64,000 nucleotides of DNA from Planctomycetaceae bacterium UBA2972 (GTDB lineage: Bacteria > Planctomycetota > Planctomycetia > Pirellulales > Pirellulaceae): contig DEAW01000136.1 of assembly GCA_002348315.1 (NCBI GenBank), forward strand, positions 16,759 to 80,758. Reading direction: 5' to 3'. Positions 44,246-53,069 of the stretch are shown piece by piece; the stretch's first letter is position 1; each line of letters opens with the position of its first letter. Below the pieces are notes generated by a model that saw nothing but the letters and a program-made list of their open reading frames with translations, was not told where the DNA came from and did not search any database. Position numbers and translations under genes: made by a program.

Positions 44246-45199
44246 TTACCAACTTCCCGTGGCTCCGCCACCGCCACTCGAACCACCACCGAAGCCGCCA
44301 CCGCTGAAACCGCTTGAGCTACTACTGAATCCACCGCTGCTATAGCTACTGCCACTGCTATAAGAATAATCTCCACCGTCATAATTCCCGTTGCCTAGCC
44401 GTGGGGAGAGCCAGGCAAGAATAAATACGAAGATTGCAATGATTCCCATCGGGAAGACTGCCAATACAATCATCGTGATGCCACCCAGCAGACTAAATTT
44501 TCTGATGTCGCCACGCAGTTTAATAGCGCAGATTATGGTTACTAAAATACCGACGACAAACAGGATGCTTCTCAATATCATTTGGAAGGTGGAGTTTTTA
44601 GAGAGCTTGATGAAACTAAAGTCACCTTTAGGTGCTGGGATTGCGATTGCCTCCCCGAGTGGCCCCGTTTCTGCCATCTTTCCCAGGTGTTCCACTCCGG
44701 CGGTAATGCCACCCACGAAATCACCATTTTTGAAATGCGGGATGATGATGTAGTCCATGATGTCCTGACAGTGATAATCAAACCGGCGTCCCCAATCTTT
44801 CCCCAGTTCAATACGGGCTTTTCGGTCGCCCATGGAAACCAGCAAGAGTATTCCACGGTTATGACCGTCAGTCTCCGAGGTACCGATTTCCCATTGATTG
44901 AACCATTCTCTCGCAAACGGTTCGATCGTCGTGGATTCGTATCCATACGATGCCATGCGAGGAATGATCACGACAATAATCGGAGTGGAATGATCATTGA
45001 AAGCAATGTTCTGGAATTTGGTGATTTGAGTTACCGGATTACTTTCCGGTTCGACGATCCCAACGTAATCATGGATGAAGAACCCCTCACCATCTACGGC
45101 AGGTGTTGGTGGAATGTGAATTTGGGCATCGACCGTGACTGTTGTCAGCAACAGCCCCACAGTCAACAGGATAGCAGTGAATTCTCGATTCTCATTCAT
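44246..45199 (-). CDS. YgcG-type TPM-domain protein with Gly/Ser-rich tail
   Basis: A 317-residue protein with a signal peptide (to about residue 26). The TPM domain (about 35-190) has GFFIHDYVGIVEP, PIIVVIIPRMASYGYES, WFNQWEIG, NRGILLLVSMGDRKARIELG and DWGRRFDYHCQDIM. Two transmembrane segments (about 210-260) follow. The tail is Ser/Gly-rich and ends GGGSSGGGGATGSW. Such tails are conserved in this family. The gene lies 6 bases after its paralogue (45206-46234), and the last 70 coding bases of the two are nearly identical apart from third positions. The GTG of the next TPM gene is 25 bases downstream. Confidence 0.9.
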   Translation of the reverse strand: MNENREFTAILLTVGLLLTTVTVDAQIHIPPTPAVDGEGFFIHDYVGIVEPESNPVTQITKFQNIAFNDHSTPIIVVIIPRMASYGYESTTIEPFAREWFNQWEIGTSETDGHNRGILLLVSMGDRKARIELGKDWGRRFDYHCQDIMDYIIIPHFKNGDFVGGITAGVEHLGKMAETGPLGEAIAIPAPKGDFSFIKLSKNSTFQMILRSILFVVGILVTIICAIKLRGDIRKFSLLGGITMIVLAVFPMGIIAIFVFILAWLSPRLGNGNYDGGDYSYSSGSSYSSGGFSSSSSGFSGGGFGGGSSGGGGATGSW

Positions 45200-45205
45200 A
45201 TGTAA

Positions 45206-46234
45206 CTACCAACTTCCTGTGGCTCCGCCGCCACCACTCGAACCACCGCTGAAGCCACCACCACTGAAGCCTCCACCTCCTCCGCCACCGCCGTAGCTTC
45301 CAAAGGATGTGGAATCAGATTTCCCTAGATTCTCCACCATGCTGAGCAACAAGTTTTTCCAGAAATCCCAGCTGCTGATTTTTGCAACGAATCTGCGCCA
45401 GATTTCAGCGGGTGAAGTGAAGTGTGGTTTGGGCTCCAGACCTTTCTTAATTCGAATTAGTTTATAGATCACTAGTCCGGGAAGAAGTACGTAGAGAATT
45501 AGCGGCAGCATGATCGTGGGTGAGAAGAAGACGGCGATGATCACGGACAATACTAAAAATGTTGGCATTACGTTGATCGTCTCACGCTCTCTCCACAGGA
45601 ATATTGCCAGCATCAGGACAATCGCTAATCCAATCAGGCCAAAGATAACCAGGGCAGGATTAATAGCAAAAAGTGCCGAGGGTGCTTGTTGAGGACCTGT
45701 CGTGGCCATGCTTAGCAGCCGTTTAGTCCCGTGCTCTAACCCTGAAGGGTAGTCTTCACTTTTAAAATATGGGATCATGCTGTGCTTCATGATTTTCATG
45801 CAATGATCATCAAAGCGACGTCCCCAATCTGCACCTAATTCGATACGGCACAATCGTTCTTTTCGAATGAAGAGGATTAGAATTCCTTTGTTATCACCCG
45901 TTGTGTTTTGTGTTCCGATTTGCCATTGATCGAACCAGAGCTTTGCCATGGCTTCAATGTCAGCCGGATGGTATCCAAAACGTTTAATCGACTCGATCGT
46001 CACAATCACGATGGGCGTATTATGGTCGACGAAAGCCTGTTCCTGATATTGAGAAATCCTCCGAAATTCACTGCTATTTGGAGGTATGATTCCCGCATAG
46101 TCCTGTATGAAAAACCCCTTGCCATTAATTGCCGGGACTGGTGGGATACCACTCACTTCATACAACGACGATAGCAGCATGATCAGACAAACGATACTGT
46201 TTGCTATGTGCGGACGTTTTTGTAGTGGTGACAT
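45206..46234 (-). CDS. YgcG-type TPM-domain protein with Gly-rich tail
   Basis: A 342-residue paralogue of the downstream gene. It has a signal or anchor segment (NSIVCLIMLLSSLYEVSG). The TPM domain has GFFIQDYAGIIPP, PIVIVTIESIKRFGYHPADI, WFDQWQIG, NKGILILFIRKERLCRIELG and DWGRRFDDHCMKIM. Two or three membrane helices (about 200-265) follow, and the tail ends FSGGGFSGGSSGGGGATGSW. It is the first gene of a three-gene TPM operon; 257 bases separate its start from the divergent DUF1501 gene at 46492. It probably acts at the cell envelope; the exact role is unknown. Confidence 0.9.
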   Translation of the reverse strand: MSPLQKRPHIANSIVCLIMLLSSLYEVSGIPPVPAINGKGFFIQDYAGIIPPNSSEFRRISQYQEQAFVDHNTPIVIVTIESIKRFGYHPADIEAMAKLWFDQWQIGTQNTTGDNKGILILFIRKERLCRIELGADWGRRFDDHCMKIMKHSMIPYFKSEDYPSGLEHGTKRLLSMATTGPQQAPSALFAINPALVIFGLIGLAIVLMLAIFLWRERETINVMPTFLVLSVIIAVFFSPTIMLPLILYVLLPGLVIYKLIRIKKGLEPKPHFTSPAEIWRRFVAKISSWDFWKNLLLSMVENLGKSDSTSFGSYGGGGGGGGFSGGGFSGGSSGGGGATGSW

Positions 46235-46445
46235 TGTTTAATCCAGGTTCACGACCGGGGAAGTCGGCTAGTCTCTATTATCAGAGGTGTGATTGTTTTT
46301 CCCTGATGGGCGCTGATTCTCTTTTCAATTTGATAGAAAGTGCTGATTTTTAGAAAGCTGAATCCGTAAATAATGCGCCGATTGCTATCAATTGATGAGT
46401 TTCCATTTTGCCAACTCAGTGTAGTTACCTATTGGATTACTCCGA

Positions 46446-46451
46446 TATAAT
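46446..46451 (+). promoter_or_regulatory. Candidate -10 box (TATAAT) before the orphan DUF1501 gene
   Basis: A perfect TATAAT lies 40 bases before the ATG at 46492. Sequence 17-18 bases upstream (around TAGTTAC, 46422-46428) is a poor -35. The distance to the start codon matches that of the TATAAT before 26924. Confidence 0.35.
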
Positions 46452-46491
46452 GAGAGTTAGACTTGTTAACCAATAAGCCATTTGTAACCCG

Positions 46492-47898
46492 ATGCTGTCT
46501 ATCTTCGATCCCCGACAACCGATCAATCGCCGAGCCATGCTCCAGGTGGGTGGATTAGGGCTGGCCGGTGCCGCAGGACTGGATTTATCGACGCTCCTGG
46601 CAGCCAAAGCCGAGAAGAATCACTACACGACTGGTAAGTCTGTTATTTTTCTGTTGCAGCACGGTGGGCCTACTCAGCATGAAACGTTCGATCCAAAGAT
46701 GGATGTGGACGAAGCTATACGTACGGTTGGTGGAGTAACGCAAACGAGCATTCCCGGAGTGCATTTCGGTAGTACCATGTCTCGCTTAGCAGCTCTGGCA
46801 GATAAATTGGCCATCGTACGTTCGTATGTCGGCGGCAGTAGTGCTCATGGCATTCGCCCCATCGTCAGTAATGCCTCGCTCAAGGCTAATCTGGGATCCA
46901 TCTATGCTCGCCTGGCTGGTACCAATCATTCTCGGACGGGTATTCCCACCAATATTGCGATTGACCCGACGGCTGTTGAACCTGAAGACAACGGCCCGGA
47001 TGTTCGATTTGGAACATTCGTCCAGACCGGTGAACTTGAAAAAATGTATGAGCCATTCGTGCCGGGGGGTGGATCCAATCTGCAGAAGAACATGCGACTG
47101 GCTTTACCTATTTCACGATTTGATAATCGTAAAGGGCTGCTGCAATCGCTTGACGGATTGAAAAATGAAATCGACAGCACGGGTGTTTTGGAAGGAGTCG
47201 GCAGATTTCGTGAACAGGCATACGACATGTTGATTCGTGGGGTCGCCGAAGCCTTTGATGTTACGAAAGAAGACCCTGCCACGCTTGCCCGTTATGATAC
47301 TTCGCAGTTCATCAATGATACTAAATATACAGATAAGACCAACGGCAAGAGCGGACGTCATTGGTATCAGACCAATGCCCGAACCCTGGGGCGTCTACTC
47401 TTGTTAGCTCGGCGGCTTTGTGAAGCCGGCGCGGGATTTGTGACTGTCACCAGTCAATTCGTTTGGGATATGCATGCCGACCAAAACAATCTGGGAGTTG
47501 CCCGGGGGATGGAAGCGGTAGGTAATCCCTTTGACCACGCCGTCTCTGCATTTATTGAAGACTGCGAAGCACGTGGATTGAGTGATGACATCCTGTTAGT
47601 CACCACGGGCGAAATGGGTCGCACTCCGCGAATCAACAAGCGGGGCGGCCGGGACCACTGGGGAGGACTTACCCCGCTGATGCTTTACGGTGGCGGAGTG
47701 ACTCATGGTCAGGTGATCGGGCAATCAGCGAAGGATGGTGGTGAGCCAATCTCTTCGGCCTGGAAAAATCAAAACCTGATTGCAACAATGCTGCACACAC
47801 TGTTTGATATTGGTGAACTACGCCTCGAGTCCGGACTTCCCGTGGACCTTGTGCGTTTTGCGACCACCGGTACTCCAATCGCCGGACTTACCGGCTAA
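46492..47898 (+). CDS. Orphan DUF1501 protein, divergent subgroup
   Basis: A 468-residue DUF1501 protein without an adjacent DUF1549/DUF1553 gene. The leader (INRRAMLQVGGLGLAGAAGL) is Tat-like. The first motif reads FLLQHGGPTQHETFDPKMDV, with Thr for Ser and His-Glu where the paired copies have an Asp. Further on are the HGIRPIVSNAS region, LLLARRLCEAGAGFVTVTSQ, VTTGEMGRTPRIN and GGRDHWGGLTPLMLYGGGVT, where Trp follows the Asp-His pair. It ends with DLVRFATTGTPIAGLTG. These differences mark a separate subgroup found alone in planctomycetes. It converges with the toroid gene, 4 bases apart. Confidence 0.9.
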   Translation: MLSIFDPRQPINRRAMLQVGGLGLAGAAGLDLSTLLAAKAEKNHYTTGKSVIFLLQHGGPTQHETFDPKMDVDEAIRTVGGVTQTSIPGVHFGSTMSRLAALADKLAIVRSYVGGSSAHGIRPIVSNASLKANLGSIYARLAGTNHSRTGIPTNIAIDPTAVEPEDNGPDVRFGTFVQTGELEKMYEPFVPGGGSNLQKNMRLALPISRFDNRKGLLQSLDGLKNEIDSTGVLEGVGRFREQAYDMLIRGVAEAFDVTKEDPATLARYDTSQFINDTKYTDKTNGKSGRHWYQTNARTLGRLLLLARRLCEAGAGFVTVTSQFVWDMHADQNNLGVARGMEAVGNPFDHAVSAFIEDCEARGLSDDILLVTTGEMGRTPRINKRGGRDHWGGLTPLMLYGGGVTHGQVIGQSAKDGGEPISSAWKNQNLIATMLHTLFDIGELRLESGLPVDLVRFATTGTPIAGLTG

Positions 47899-47902
47899 CA
47901 AG

Positions 47903-49024
47903 TTACTTGGCAGCCGTATCCGGTTTTTGATCCAATTCTCCGCAAAGCTGAAGTGCACGCAGTGGATAAAAAGAACCGCTGTACGTGATAAAGTGTGGAC
48001 CGTCGGTATTAAGTGACCGGGTCCACCAGCGTCCGGACTCACGCTGATTCGTTTTAATCCATTGAATACCAGATTGAATCGCATTGTGATCGGCGGGAAT
48101 TCCAGCTTCCCGGAGCAGCATGATCGCAAGACCGGTTTGATGCCCGTCGCTCGGAGGTGCATCTTTCTCAGGTTCTGCATTTAGCTTGTCCTTGCGACTA
48201 CCACCTCCCCAGGTTTCCGGAGTTGCAAAAGTACGCATCGCCCAACCACCATCATCCTGTTGGTGCTTGAGAATCAATTCAATGGTGGCAGATTGTTGCT
48301 CTTTGGTCTGTAGCCCGTCCCACTTTAAGGATGCCCAGAATAACAGTAGCTTGCCATAGTCGTGGGGAGGCTTGGTGTTTTGCAAGTAGGACTTGAGCGT
48401 ATCAATACTCTTTTGCTGCTCTTCGGTTACCTGCTGAAGATATCCGGGCGCAATTGCCAGAGCCATGGCTGCCACTGTTGCGCCGTGATAGGAACTTGAC
48501 TCAAACGGAGGCCAGCAGGTGATGTTATTGAAACTGCCATCTTCGGATTGAACGGTGAGTAACAGGTCGAGCGATTCTTTCGTTTCGGCAGACAGGTTTC
48601 CTTTGCTTTGGTCGTAGGCAGCGAGTCCGTTGGCTACATAAGCCAGAGCCGTTGGTTTTAGACCGGATTTAATGGCGGTAAGCGGCGCACGCTTGAACTT
48701 GGCCAGTTCCAGCAAAAAGAATTGTCGGTGGTCTTCCACTTGCGTATTGAAGAGTGGTCCAAGTCCAGGAGCTAATTGCATAAACGTTCCGTTAGTGTGA
48801 CAGGAAACACATTTGCGGTTTTCACTCCAGGCTTGACTACTCTGAGTGAGATAGTCTTTCGCTGCTGCAAGAGAAAATGACGATCGAACCGGCTCGTCGG
48901 CTTTAGCCGCAACGACTTCGATGTTCCCGGATTTATACTGAGGGGTTTCCGCATGAACATGGCTGGATAGACTCACGAGACTAATTGCGACCATTGTCAG
49001 GATTGGGAAGAATACATGTTTCAT
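47903..49024 (-). CDS. Terpenoid-cyclase-like alpha/alpha-toroid protein with a c-type heme motif
   Basis: A 373-residue secreted protein starting at the ATG at 49024, which opens a signal peptide (to about AHA/ETP at residue 26). A heme c motif, CVSCH (72-76), sits in an N-terminal helix. From about residue 80 come prenyltransferase/squalene-cyclase-type repeats: LLTVQSEDGSFNNITCWPPF, KHQQDDGGWAMRTFATPETW and GIQWIKTNQRESGRWWTRSL (the QxxxGxW pattern). No DXDD or DCTAE cyclase motif was seen, so terpenoid synthesis is unlikely. The fold may bind polysaccharide or protein in the periplasm. It stands alone, convergent with the orphan DUF1501 gene. Confidence 0.85.
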   Translation of the reverse strand: MKHVFFPILTMVAISLVSLSSHVHAETPQYKSGNIEVVAAKADEPVRSSFSLAAAKDYLTQSSQAWSENRKCVSCHTNGTFMQLAPGLGPLFNTQVEDHRQFFLLELAKFKRAPLTAIKSGLKPTALAYVANGLAAYDQSKGNLSAETKESLDLLLTVQSEDGSFNNITCWPPFESSSYHGATVAAMALAIAPGYLQQVTEEQQKSIDTLKSYLQNTKPPHDYGKLLLFWASLKWDGLQTKEQQSATIELILKHQQDDGGWAMRTFATPETWGGGSRKDKLNAEPEKDAPPSDGHQTGLAIMLLREAGIPADHNAIQSGIQWIKTNQRESGRWWTRSLNTDGPHFITYSGSFYPLRALQLCGELDQKPDTAAK

Positions 49025-49188
49025 GGAATTAGTTTCCGTACGGCGAAGATCTGAATTGTTTATGGCATGGTTCATCCTAACAGAATGACATGGCGGATTC
49101 TAAGATTTTGTTGAAGAGTCGCACGGGCAGCCTCACCCCTCTGGTTGCGTATTGGCCGCAGGCAACTCAGAATAAACTAGTTGGATTT

Positions 49189-49198
49189 CCCCCCCCCC
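49189..49198. repeat. Poly-C tract of ten residues
   Basis: Ten consecutive C residues lie 25 bases before the GTG start of the sulfatase gene at 49224. Homopolymers of this length are prone to slippage in replication and to sequencing error. Placed in a leader or promoter region, length change could alter expression. Confidence 0.7.
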
Positions 49199-49223
49199 GT
49201 TCATTTTTGGGAAGCATTAAATC

Positions 49224-50831
49224 GTGAAACGCTTTGCTCTGAAGACTCTGTTGTTGATGATGCTGGCCTCCAGTGTTCTGGCCACAGAGAAACGACCGAA
49301 TATCGTTTTTATTTTTACAGATGATCATGCCCCTCATGCCATTGGTGCCTATGACGGGTGGTTGAAAGAGGTGAACCCGACTCCGAATATCGATCAGTTG
49401 GCAGCGCAGGGGATGCTGTTCCGTAACAGTTTTTGTACGAATTCCATCTGCGGTCCCAGCCGCGCCGTGATTCAGACCGGTAAGCATAGCCATAAGAACG
49501 GGTTTCGTAATAACGGTGATAAATTTAATTGGGCTCAACAGACGTTTCCAAAATTGCTTCAGGCGGTAGGGTATGAAACGGCGATCTATGGTAAAAGTCA
49601 TCTCGCCGGTAAACCTCAGGGGTACGATAAATGGGTGGTGTTGCCGGGCCAGGGATTATATTACAACCCTGATTTTCTGACGCCCGAAGGCAAGATCACG
49701 ATCGAAGGTTATTGCACCGACATCGTCACCGATATGGGCGTTGAATATTTAACGTCGGGACGTGATAAAGATAAGCCTTTTTTGTTGATGGTTCAGCATA
49801 AAGCTCCCCACCGCTGTTGGATGCCCGCCACGCGTCACCTCAACCTGTATGACGATATTTCCATTCCGGAGCCAGCTACTTTATTCGATGACTATAAAGA
49901 CAACGCTCCGCCGGCACGTTTTCAGGAACTGGAAATCGATCGCCACATGGATCCACACTATGACCTGTTTCTGGACCTGATTCCGACTGAAAAACCGGAA
50001 GCCATTCAGCAACGTCAGGATCGCAGCGCGTGGGTCAACCTGCAACGCTTTACGCCCGACCAATTAAAAGTCTGGCGTGACGCCTGGGAGCCAAAAGATA
50101 AAGCATTTCATGAAGCCAATCTAAGTGGTAAAGATCTGGTGCGTTGGAAGTTCCAGCGATATGCCAAAAACTATTTGCGATGCGTCAAAGGTGTGGATGA
50201 AAGCGTTGGACGCATCATGCAAACGCTACGGGACGAAGGCCTGGCAGACAACACCGTCGTTGTTTACTGTTCCGATCAGGGGTTCTATGTCGGTGACCAC
50301 GGTTGGTATGACAAACGCTGGATGTATGACGAATCGATGAAGATGCCGTTTGTGATTAAATGGCCTGAAGTCATTAAGCCGGGCTCGGTCGATGAGCACT
50401 TAATTCAAAATATTGATTACGCCGCCACGTTTCTGGAAATGGCAGGCGCTGAAGTCCCTGACGATATTCAGGGTGAGTCTCTCGTTCCACTGCTCAAAGG
50501 AGAGGCTGCTGAGGATTGGAGATCGTCGCTTTACTACCACTACTATGAATTCCCCAGCGTGCATATGGTTCCACGACATTATGGAATTAGAACCGAACGA
50601 TTTAAGCTGATGCATTTTTATGAATTTGGTGAAGAGTGGGAATTCTACGACCTGGAAAAAGACCCCGACGAGCTTAAGAATCTTTACGGTAAAGATCGTT
50701 ACTCGAAACTGATTGAAGATCATAAAGCTCAGCTGACAGCGCTTCAGGAGAAATACGAAGAGGATAGCGACATCTCTGAAAAACCTTTGGATTGGCAGCT
50801 GAAACAACGTAAAGGCTGGGTTAAGAAATAA
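49224..50831 (+). CDS. Secreted sulfatase, first gene of a sulfatase-esterase pair
   Basis: A 535-residue S1-family sulfatase starting at GTG 49224, with GGGAAG about 10 bases upstream and a signal peptide (MKRFALKTLLLMMLASSVLA). Metal Asp pair D33-D34 (FIFTDDHAPHAIG), formylglycine motif C76-G-P-S-R followed by AVIQTGKHSHKNG, GKSHL, and YCSDQGFYVGDHGWYDKRW as the second metal and active-site block. The C-terminal ERFKLMHFYEFGEEWEFYDL is typical of the group related to choline- and N-acetylglucosamine-6-sulfatases. The stop TAA shares one base with the ATG of the esterase gene (TAATG), so the two are translationally coupled. Confidence 0.93.
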   Translation: MKRFALKTLLLMMLASSVLATEKRPNIVFIFTDDHAPHAIGAYDGWLKEVNPTPNIDQLAAQGMLFRNSFCTNSICGPSRAVIQTGKHSHKNGFRNNGDKFNWAQQTFPKLLQAVGYETAIYGKSHLAGKPQGYDKWVVLPGQGLYYNPDFLTPEGKITIEGYCTDIVTDMGVEYLTSGRDKDKPFLLMVQHKAPHRCWMPATRHLNLYDDISIPEPATLFDDYKDNAPPARFQELEIDRHMDPHYDLFLDLIPTEKPEAIQQRQDRSAWVNLQRFTPDQLKVWRDAWEPKDKAFHEANLSGKDLVRWKFQRYAKNYLRCVKGVDESVGRIMQTLRDEGLADNTVVVYCSDQGFYVGDHGWYDKRWMYDESMKMPFVIKWPEVIKPGSVDEHLIQNIDYAATFLEMAGAEVPDDIQGESLVPLLKGEAAEDWRSSLYYHYYEFPSVHMVPRHYGIRTERFKLMHFYEFGEEWEFYDLEKDPDELKNLYGKDRYSKLIEDHKAQLTALQEKYEEDSDISEKPLDWQLKQRKGWVKK

Positions 50832-51748
50832 TGCTCCGTCTACTTCTAGCCAGCTTGTTTCTGTTTCCCAATATCTCTTCAGCCCGGCATCCGCGGCCAA
50901 CACCGAAAGGATTTAGTTGGGTCAGTCCGGGATCAGAGAAATTGGTTAGTTCGATCTCCAGAAAGATTCGGCATCGAACCTTTCAGAGTCCGTCGATGGG
51001 AATCGAAGTCGGGTACTATGTCTATCTACCCCCCGGATACTATCAGCCTGAGAATAAACAACGTCGTTATCCGGTCGTTTACAATCTGCACGGCGGCCGA
51101 CCGGGCGGCGAATATAAGATGATTGCGATTCACCGATTCGTGGACGCTGCCATTCGAGCCGGAAAGATTGAACCGGTCATTTACGTGTTTCCCAATGGAG
51201 GCCCGATGAGCTGGTATAACTATCCCCGATTTGAAAATGGACAAGGGGAAGATGTCTTTATTAAAGAAACGATCCCGCACATCGATAAGCAGTTTCGGAC
51301 AGTGGCTCGCCGCGAAGGTCGAGGCCTACAGGGGTACTCCCAGGGAGGACGCGGGACGACGCGAATCATGTTCAAATATCCCGAATTGTTTGGTTCCGTG
51401 GCTCCCGGAGGTGCGGGCTTTGCAACGGAGAAAACAATCCAGGAAAACGACGGGACTGAATCGGAATTAATCCAATTCGCATCAGGTGATAACACCTGGG
51501 ACCTGGCCAGAAAATATGCCGCTCGCACTCAGGCTCCACCCTTGCGACCGCTCATTTGGGTTGGTGCAGACGAAGCCAATTATCAATCAAATCTGGATTT
51601 TATGAATTATTTAGACGAATTGGGAATCCCTTACCAGAAGCTGGTCGCCCCGGACATCGGTCATCATGCAGGACGAATCTATGAAATTCGTGGAGACGTC
51701 CTTCTTAAATTTCACGACGCTAATTTCAAACGTCTGCTCAAGCAGTGA
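50831..51748 (+). CDS. Secreted alpha/beta-hydrolase esterase
   Basis: A 305-residue protein of the D-like/enterochelin-esterase type, secreted (MLRLLLASLFLFPNISSARH). The core has YPVVYNLHGGRPGGEY (oxyanion HGG at 87-89), YVFPNGGPMSWYNY, the nucleophile elbow GYSQGG (Ser170), and a C-terminal DIGHHAGRIYE with the catalytic His near 278. The family includes carbohydrate acetyl- and feruloyl-type esterases. Coupling to the sulfatase (TAATG overlap) suggests both trim side groups from one sulfated and acylated glycan; the acyl group is unknown. Confidence 0.9.
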   Translation: MLRLLLASLFLFPNISSARHPRPTPKGFSWVSPGSEKLVSSISRKIRHRTFQSPSMGIEVGYYVYLPPGYYQPENKQRRYPVVYNLHGGRPGGEYKMIAIHRFVDAAIRAGKIEPVIYVFPNGGPMSWYNYPRFENGQGEDVFIKETIPHIDKQFRTVARREGRGLQGYSQGGRGTTRIMFKYPELFGSVAPGGAGFATEKTIQENDGTESELIQFASGDNTWDLARKYAARTQAPPLRPLIWVGADEANYQSNLDFMNYLDELGIPYQKLVAPDIGHHAGRIYEIRGDVLLKFHDANFKRLLKQ

Positions 51749-51877
51749 TTCTTACTGGGATTTGTAAGGCTCAAACATTTATTAGGTAATGCTCGTTTTT
51801 TGCGCCCCGAATTTGCTGAAATTGGCACCTCTTTAAATAGTGGAATATTTGTCCTGAGCAAAACCTGGAGTTCTGCC

Positions 51878-52906
51878 ATGAATCGTCTTGTATTAAGTGC
51901 GTTGCTGAGTCTGTTAGTTTTATCACTGGGTTGCGAGTTTGAATCGGAGCGAGAAGCAGCTCAAAGAAAGCGGGAGGCAGAACTGGAGGAGAATCTTGAG
52001 GGACTGTTAGATGCCTTTGCCGATGCAATTGAGGAGGCCGGCGAGTCGGATTCGAGTGACTACGATTTTGGCGAACTTTCACCGATTGCGAAGGTTGTTC
52101 GCGAGGCGGAAGGACTTAATGAAGAGTTTTTCAGTGAATACTCTGCAACGGCGGAAGGAGATTACGGTAACTTCTCAGAAGCCAGCGACATGATTCTTGA
52201 ACTGATTGAGAATCATAGTAAAGAAGAATTAATGCCTTATCGGAGAGATATAAATAGTATTCTCTACAACGGTGCTTGTGCTTACAGCCTGTCGAAGGAT
52301 GTCGAGAAAGCACTCTCCACACTAAAACTCGCTGTGGATTATGGTTGGAATGATCATGCTCATACGCTGGTTGATCCGGATTTGGAGAATCTGAGGGCGA
52401 CAGCGGGCTTTAAGAAATTCAATGCCGAGTACTCAGAGACCATCGAACGTCAGGCTAGCGAGAATATCCCCGACGAAGTTTCTTTTCCTTTTGATTTTAA
52501 GCTGACCGGAATTGATGGCGAACCTGTCAGTTTGGCTGATCATAAAGGTAAAGTGGTCATCGTTGATTTCTGGGGTACCTGGTGTCCACCTTGTCGAGCA
52601 GAGATCCCGTCATTCATACGATTGCAAAATGAGTTCGGTGAAGAAGGCTTCCAAATGATAGGTCTCAATTACGAAGGTGGAGACACAGACTCTGATACAG
52701 CCAAGGTCAAGCAATATGTCACGAGCGAGGGAATTAACTATCCCTGTGCTCTGGGTGATGATGCAACCCAAAACCAGGTTCCCGGCTTTAATGGCTATCC
52801 CACGACACTGTTTATCGACAAGACCGGAAAAGTACGACATAGACTCGTTGGATTACATCAGTATCAGGATCTTTCGGTTATCGTCAAAAAACTACTGGCC
52901 GAATGA
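51878..52906 (+). CDS. Lipoprotein with C-terminal TlpA/ResA-like thioredoxin domain
   Basis: A 342-residue product from the ATG at 51878. The leader has a lipobox (LVLSLGC, Cys19), so it should be anchored in a membrane by a lipid. A charged Glu/Arg-rich coiled-coil stretch (22-60) and a helical, TPR-like middle (about 75-200, with YNGACAYSLSKDVEKALSTL) follow. The thioredoxin domain (about 205-342) has GKVVIVDFWGTWCPPCRAEI with the redox pair C236-P-P-C239, and FNGYPTTLFIDKTGKVRHRL with the cis-Pro. Such proteins reduce disulfides, including those of apocytochromes c before heme attachment. The many CxxCH proteins nearby make that role plausible. Confidence 0.9.
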   Translation: MNRLVLSALLSLLVLSLGCEFESEREAAQRKREAELEENLEGLLDAFADAIEEAGESDSSDYDFGELSPIAKVVREAEGLNEEFFSEYSATAEGDYGNFSEASDMILELIENHSKEELMPYRRDINSILYNGACAYSLSKDVEKALSTLKLAVDYGWNDHAHTLVDPDLENLRATAGFKKFNAEYSETIERQASENIPDEVSFPFDFKLTGIDGEPVSLADHKGKVVIVDFWGTWCPPCRAEIPSFIRLQNEFGEEGFQMIGLNYEGGDTDSDTAKVKQYVTSEGINYPCALGDDATQNQVPGFNGYPTTLFIDKTGKVRHRLVGLHQYQDLSVIVKKLLAE

Positions 52907-52967
52907 TACGCCGCAGACCCGGAACAAAAAGTCAGCTCTTTCATTTTGGGGTTTCCTCTCGACCCTA

Positions 52968-52995
52968 TTGACACATAAACGACGATTGCTAGTCT
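52968..52995 (+). promoter_or_regulatory. Candidate promoter before the 53070 gene
   Basis: A perfect TTGACA (52968-52973) is followed after 16 bases by TAGTCT (52990-52995), a weak -10 that keeps the first two and last bases of TATAAT. It lies about 75 bases before the TTG start at 53070. Confidence 0.35.
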
Positions 52996-53069
52996 ATGAA
53001 ACAATGTTTATATGTTGTTTTCGATGCAGTTGAGGGTATACGGGTGCCGTCAAAGCGAGGTGGGATTCA

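Noticed and set aside
44221..44382. N-terminal extension of the third TPM gene up to 44382
   Set aside because: The Val/Ala-rich extension is the out-of-frame reading of the Gly/Ser-coding tail of the preceding gene; the GTG at 44220 fits the family start.
44582..45205. Plus-strand 207-codon frame antisense to the TPM gene
   Set aside because: It lies wholly opposite a gene with clear TPM motifs; its composition reflects the complementary strand and it has no domain or leader.
47903..49024. Squalene-hopene cyclase
   Set aside because: The repeats fit, but no cyclase acid motif is visible, the protein is about half the usual length, and it has a heme motif and a signal peptide.
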